Program-made: the position numbers and the translations under genes
Shown here: in pieces, positions 6,831 through 7,196 of the stretch
Numbering within the stretch: position 1 is the first letter of the stretch
Layout of the letters: each line of letters starts with the position of its first letter
NCBI GenBank assembly: GCA_003640335.1
Contig: RBKG01000165.1
Coordinates: 1-7,196, forward strand
Direction of reading: 5' to 3'
Source: Porphyromonas sp.
GTDB taxonomy: Bacteria; Bacteroidota; Bacteroidia; Bacteroidales; Porphyromonadaceae
DNA: 7,196 nucleotides
The notes under the pieces: model-generated
Told to the model about the DNA's origin: nothing
Databases searched by the model: none
What the model saw: only the letters and a program-made list of their open reading frames with translations

Positions 6831-6876
6831 CTACGCACTAGCCTCCCTCGCGGAGGGCTAGTGCGTAGCTCTTTTT
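6831..6876 (+). terminator. Intrinsic terminator of unit 2
   Basis: It begins 24 nt after the lipoprotein stop. CTACGCACTAGCC (6831-6843) plus TCC pairs with GGAGGGCTAGTGCGTAG (6852-6868), with one bulge and a short CTCGC-type loop, then CTCTTTTT. Compared with 3375-3423, two stem positions changed on both strands (A-T to C-G, G-C to A-T), so pairing is preserved. Confidence 0.88.
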
Positions 6877-6908
6877 GTAAGCGCTCTAAACCAGCAAGAG
6901 ACCAAACA

Positions 6909-7005
6909 AGTCCCGTAAGGGCGATACTCCCGAGCGAACAAGCACATCAAAACAACAAAGTAATTCATTGGCGGAGCGTCCAAAGAGCCCTGCAAGGGCG
7001 ACACT
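6909..7005. repeat. Conserved non-coding cassette downstream of unit 2
   Basis: Second copy of the cassette at 3441-3538. It opens with AGTCCCGTAAGGGCGATACT (6909-6928) and closes with a GCCCT/AGGGC hairpin element at 6985-7005. No credible gene is present. A reverse-strand reading frame crosses it but consists of repeat sequence. Confidence 0.7.
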
Positions 7006-7077
7006 CTTGCAAAGCCAGGGTGCAATGAGGGCAAAGCCCGATATGAAACCCTAGGTATACACAAACAATAAAATTAA
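7006..7077. other. Extra spacer segment present only after unit 2
   Basis: It holds a small GGGC-AAA-GCCC hairpin (7029-7039), the motif AAACCCTAGGT (7046-7056) and an AT-rich stretch. It lies between two reverse-orientation hairpin elements (6985-7005 and 7078-7098). The junction after unit 1 has only one element there and lacks this segment. No gene is visible. Confidence 0.55.
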
Positions 7078-7162
7078 GAGCTCCGTAGGAGCGGCACTAC
7101 AACGCGAGCATCTGTTTTGTGTCGTAGCGGTTCATTGGGATAGTGCCGCCCCTACGGGGCTC
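7078..7162. repeat. Inverted pair of hairpin repeats at the right edge
   Basis: The reverse element (7078-7098) has a GCTCC/GGAGC stem instead of the usual GCCCC/GGGGC: a compensatory change. Across a 43-base spacer beginning ACAACGCGAGCAT it faces a forward element (7142-7162) with a GCCCC-TAC-GGGGC core. After AATAAATG the sequence no longer follows units 1 and 2, so the tandem array seems to end here. The last 34 bases (to 7196) hold AACCCAGGGCTT and no gene. Confidence 0.7.
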
Positions 7163-7196
7163 AATAAATGTGTATCAATGCCTAACCCAGGGCTTG

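Larger units (their letters stand above)
3569..7005 (+). repeat. Tandem duplication, unit 2
   Basis: This is the second copy of the unit at 113-3538, with every component in the same order. It differs mainly by substitutions, small indels, a shorter small protein, a 25-nt instead of 5-nt gap before the lipoprotein gene, and a longer spacer beyond its cassette (7006-7077). Confidence 0.85.

Noticed and set aside
6858..7064. 68-codon reverse-strand frame downstream of the second gene
   Set aside because: It runs over the terminator and the hairpin repeats. Its sequence is that of repeats read in one direction, with no independent support for a gene.

Overview
The window looks like chromosomal DNA from a Bacteroidales bacterium, most likely a Porphyromonas-type organism. 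Three things point there: TAnnTTTG promoter boxes of the Bacteroidota type; long lipoproteins with a type II signal peptide followed by acidic residues after the lipidated Cys, typical of surface-exported Bacteroidota lipoproteins; and intergenic spacers full of short GC-rich hairpin repeats of the AGTGCCGC...GGCTC kind. The genus is an inference, since no rRNA or housekeeping gene is present.

The layout is one transcription unit present twice in direct tandem. Each unit (about 113-3538 and 3569-7005) holds, in order: a hairpin repeat; an AT-rich leader of about 200-300 bp ending in a promoter; a small ORF of about 57-59 codons (442-621; 3890-4063); a large surface lipoprotein gene of about 900 codons (627-3353; 4089-6806); a strong intrinsic terminator; and a conserved non-coding cassette with more hairpin repeats. 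All genes are on the + strand. Positions 1-112 lie outside the duplication and hold a compact, foldable sequence of unknown identity. Positions 7006-7196 are repeat-derived spacer only.

The large proteins have a layout I associate with Bacteroidales fimbrillin-like / FISUMP-like surface lipoproteins: lipobox; fimbrillin-like N-terminal half; then a C-terminal region with degenerate matches to the paralogous family (YLPxxEE, AYRYxW, VGMRYxG, FSAVGF). The exact function is unknown. The small protein has a Y-x-APQVE-IRFHAPL-LLIGMSAESDLFGDYSDEGELID core almost unchanged between copies. It sits immediately before the lipoprotein gene in both units, which argues for a functional or regulatory partnership.

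The most notable observation is a sharp-edged block of 381 identical bases between the two large genes (751-1131 and 4213-4593). It is embedded in sequence that differs at roughly one base in five, the signature of recent gene conversion. The second is a family of eight short hairpin elements with compensatory stem changes, partly arranged as inverted pairs, that mark the edges of the duplicated unit.
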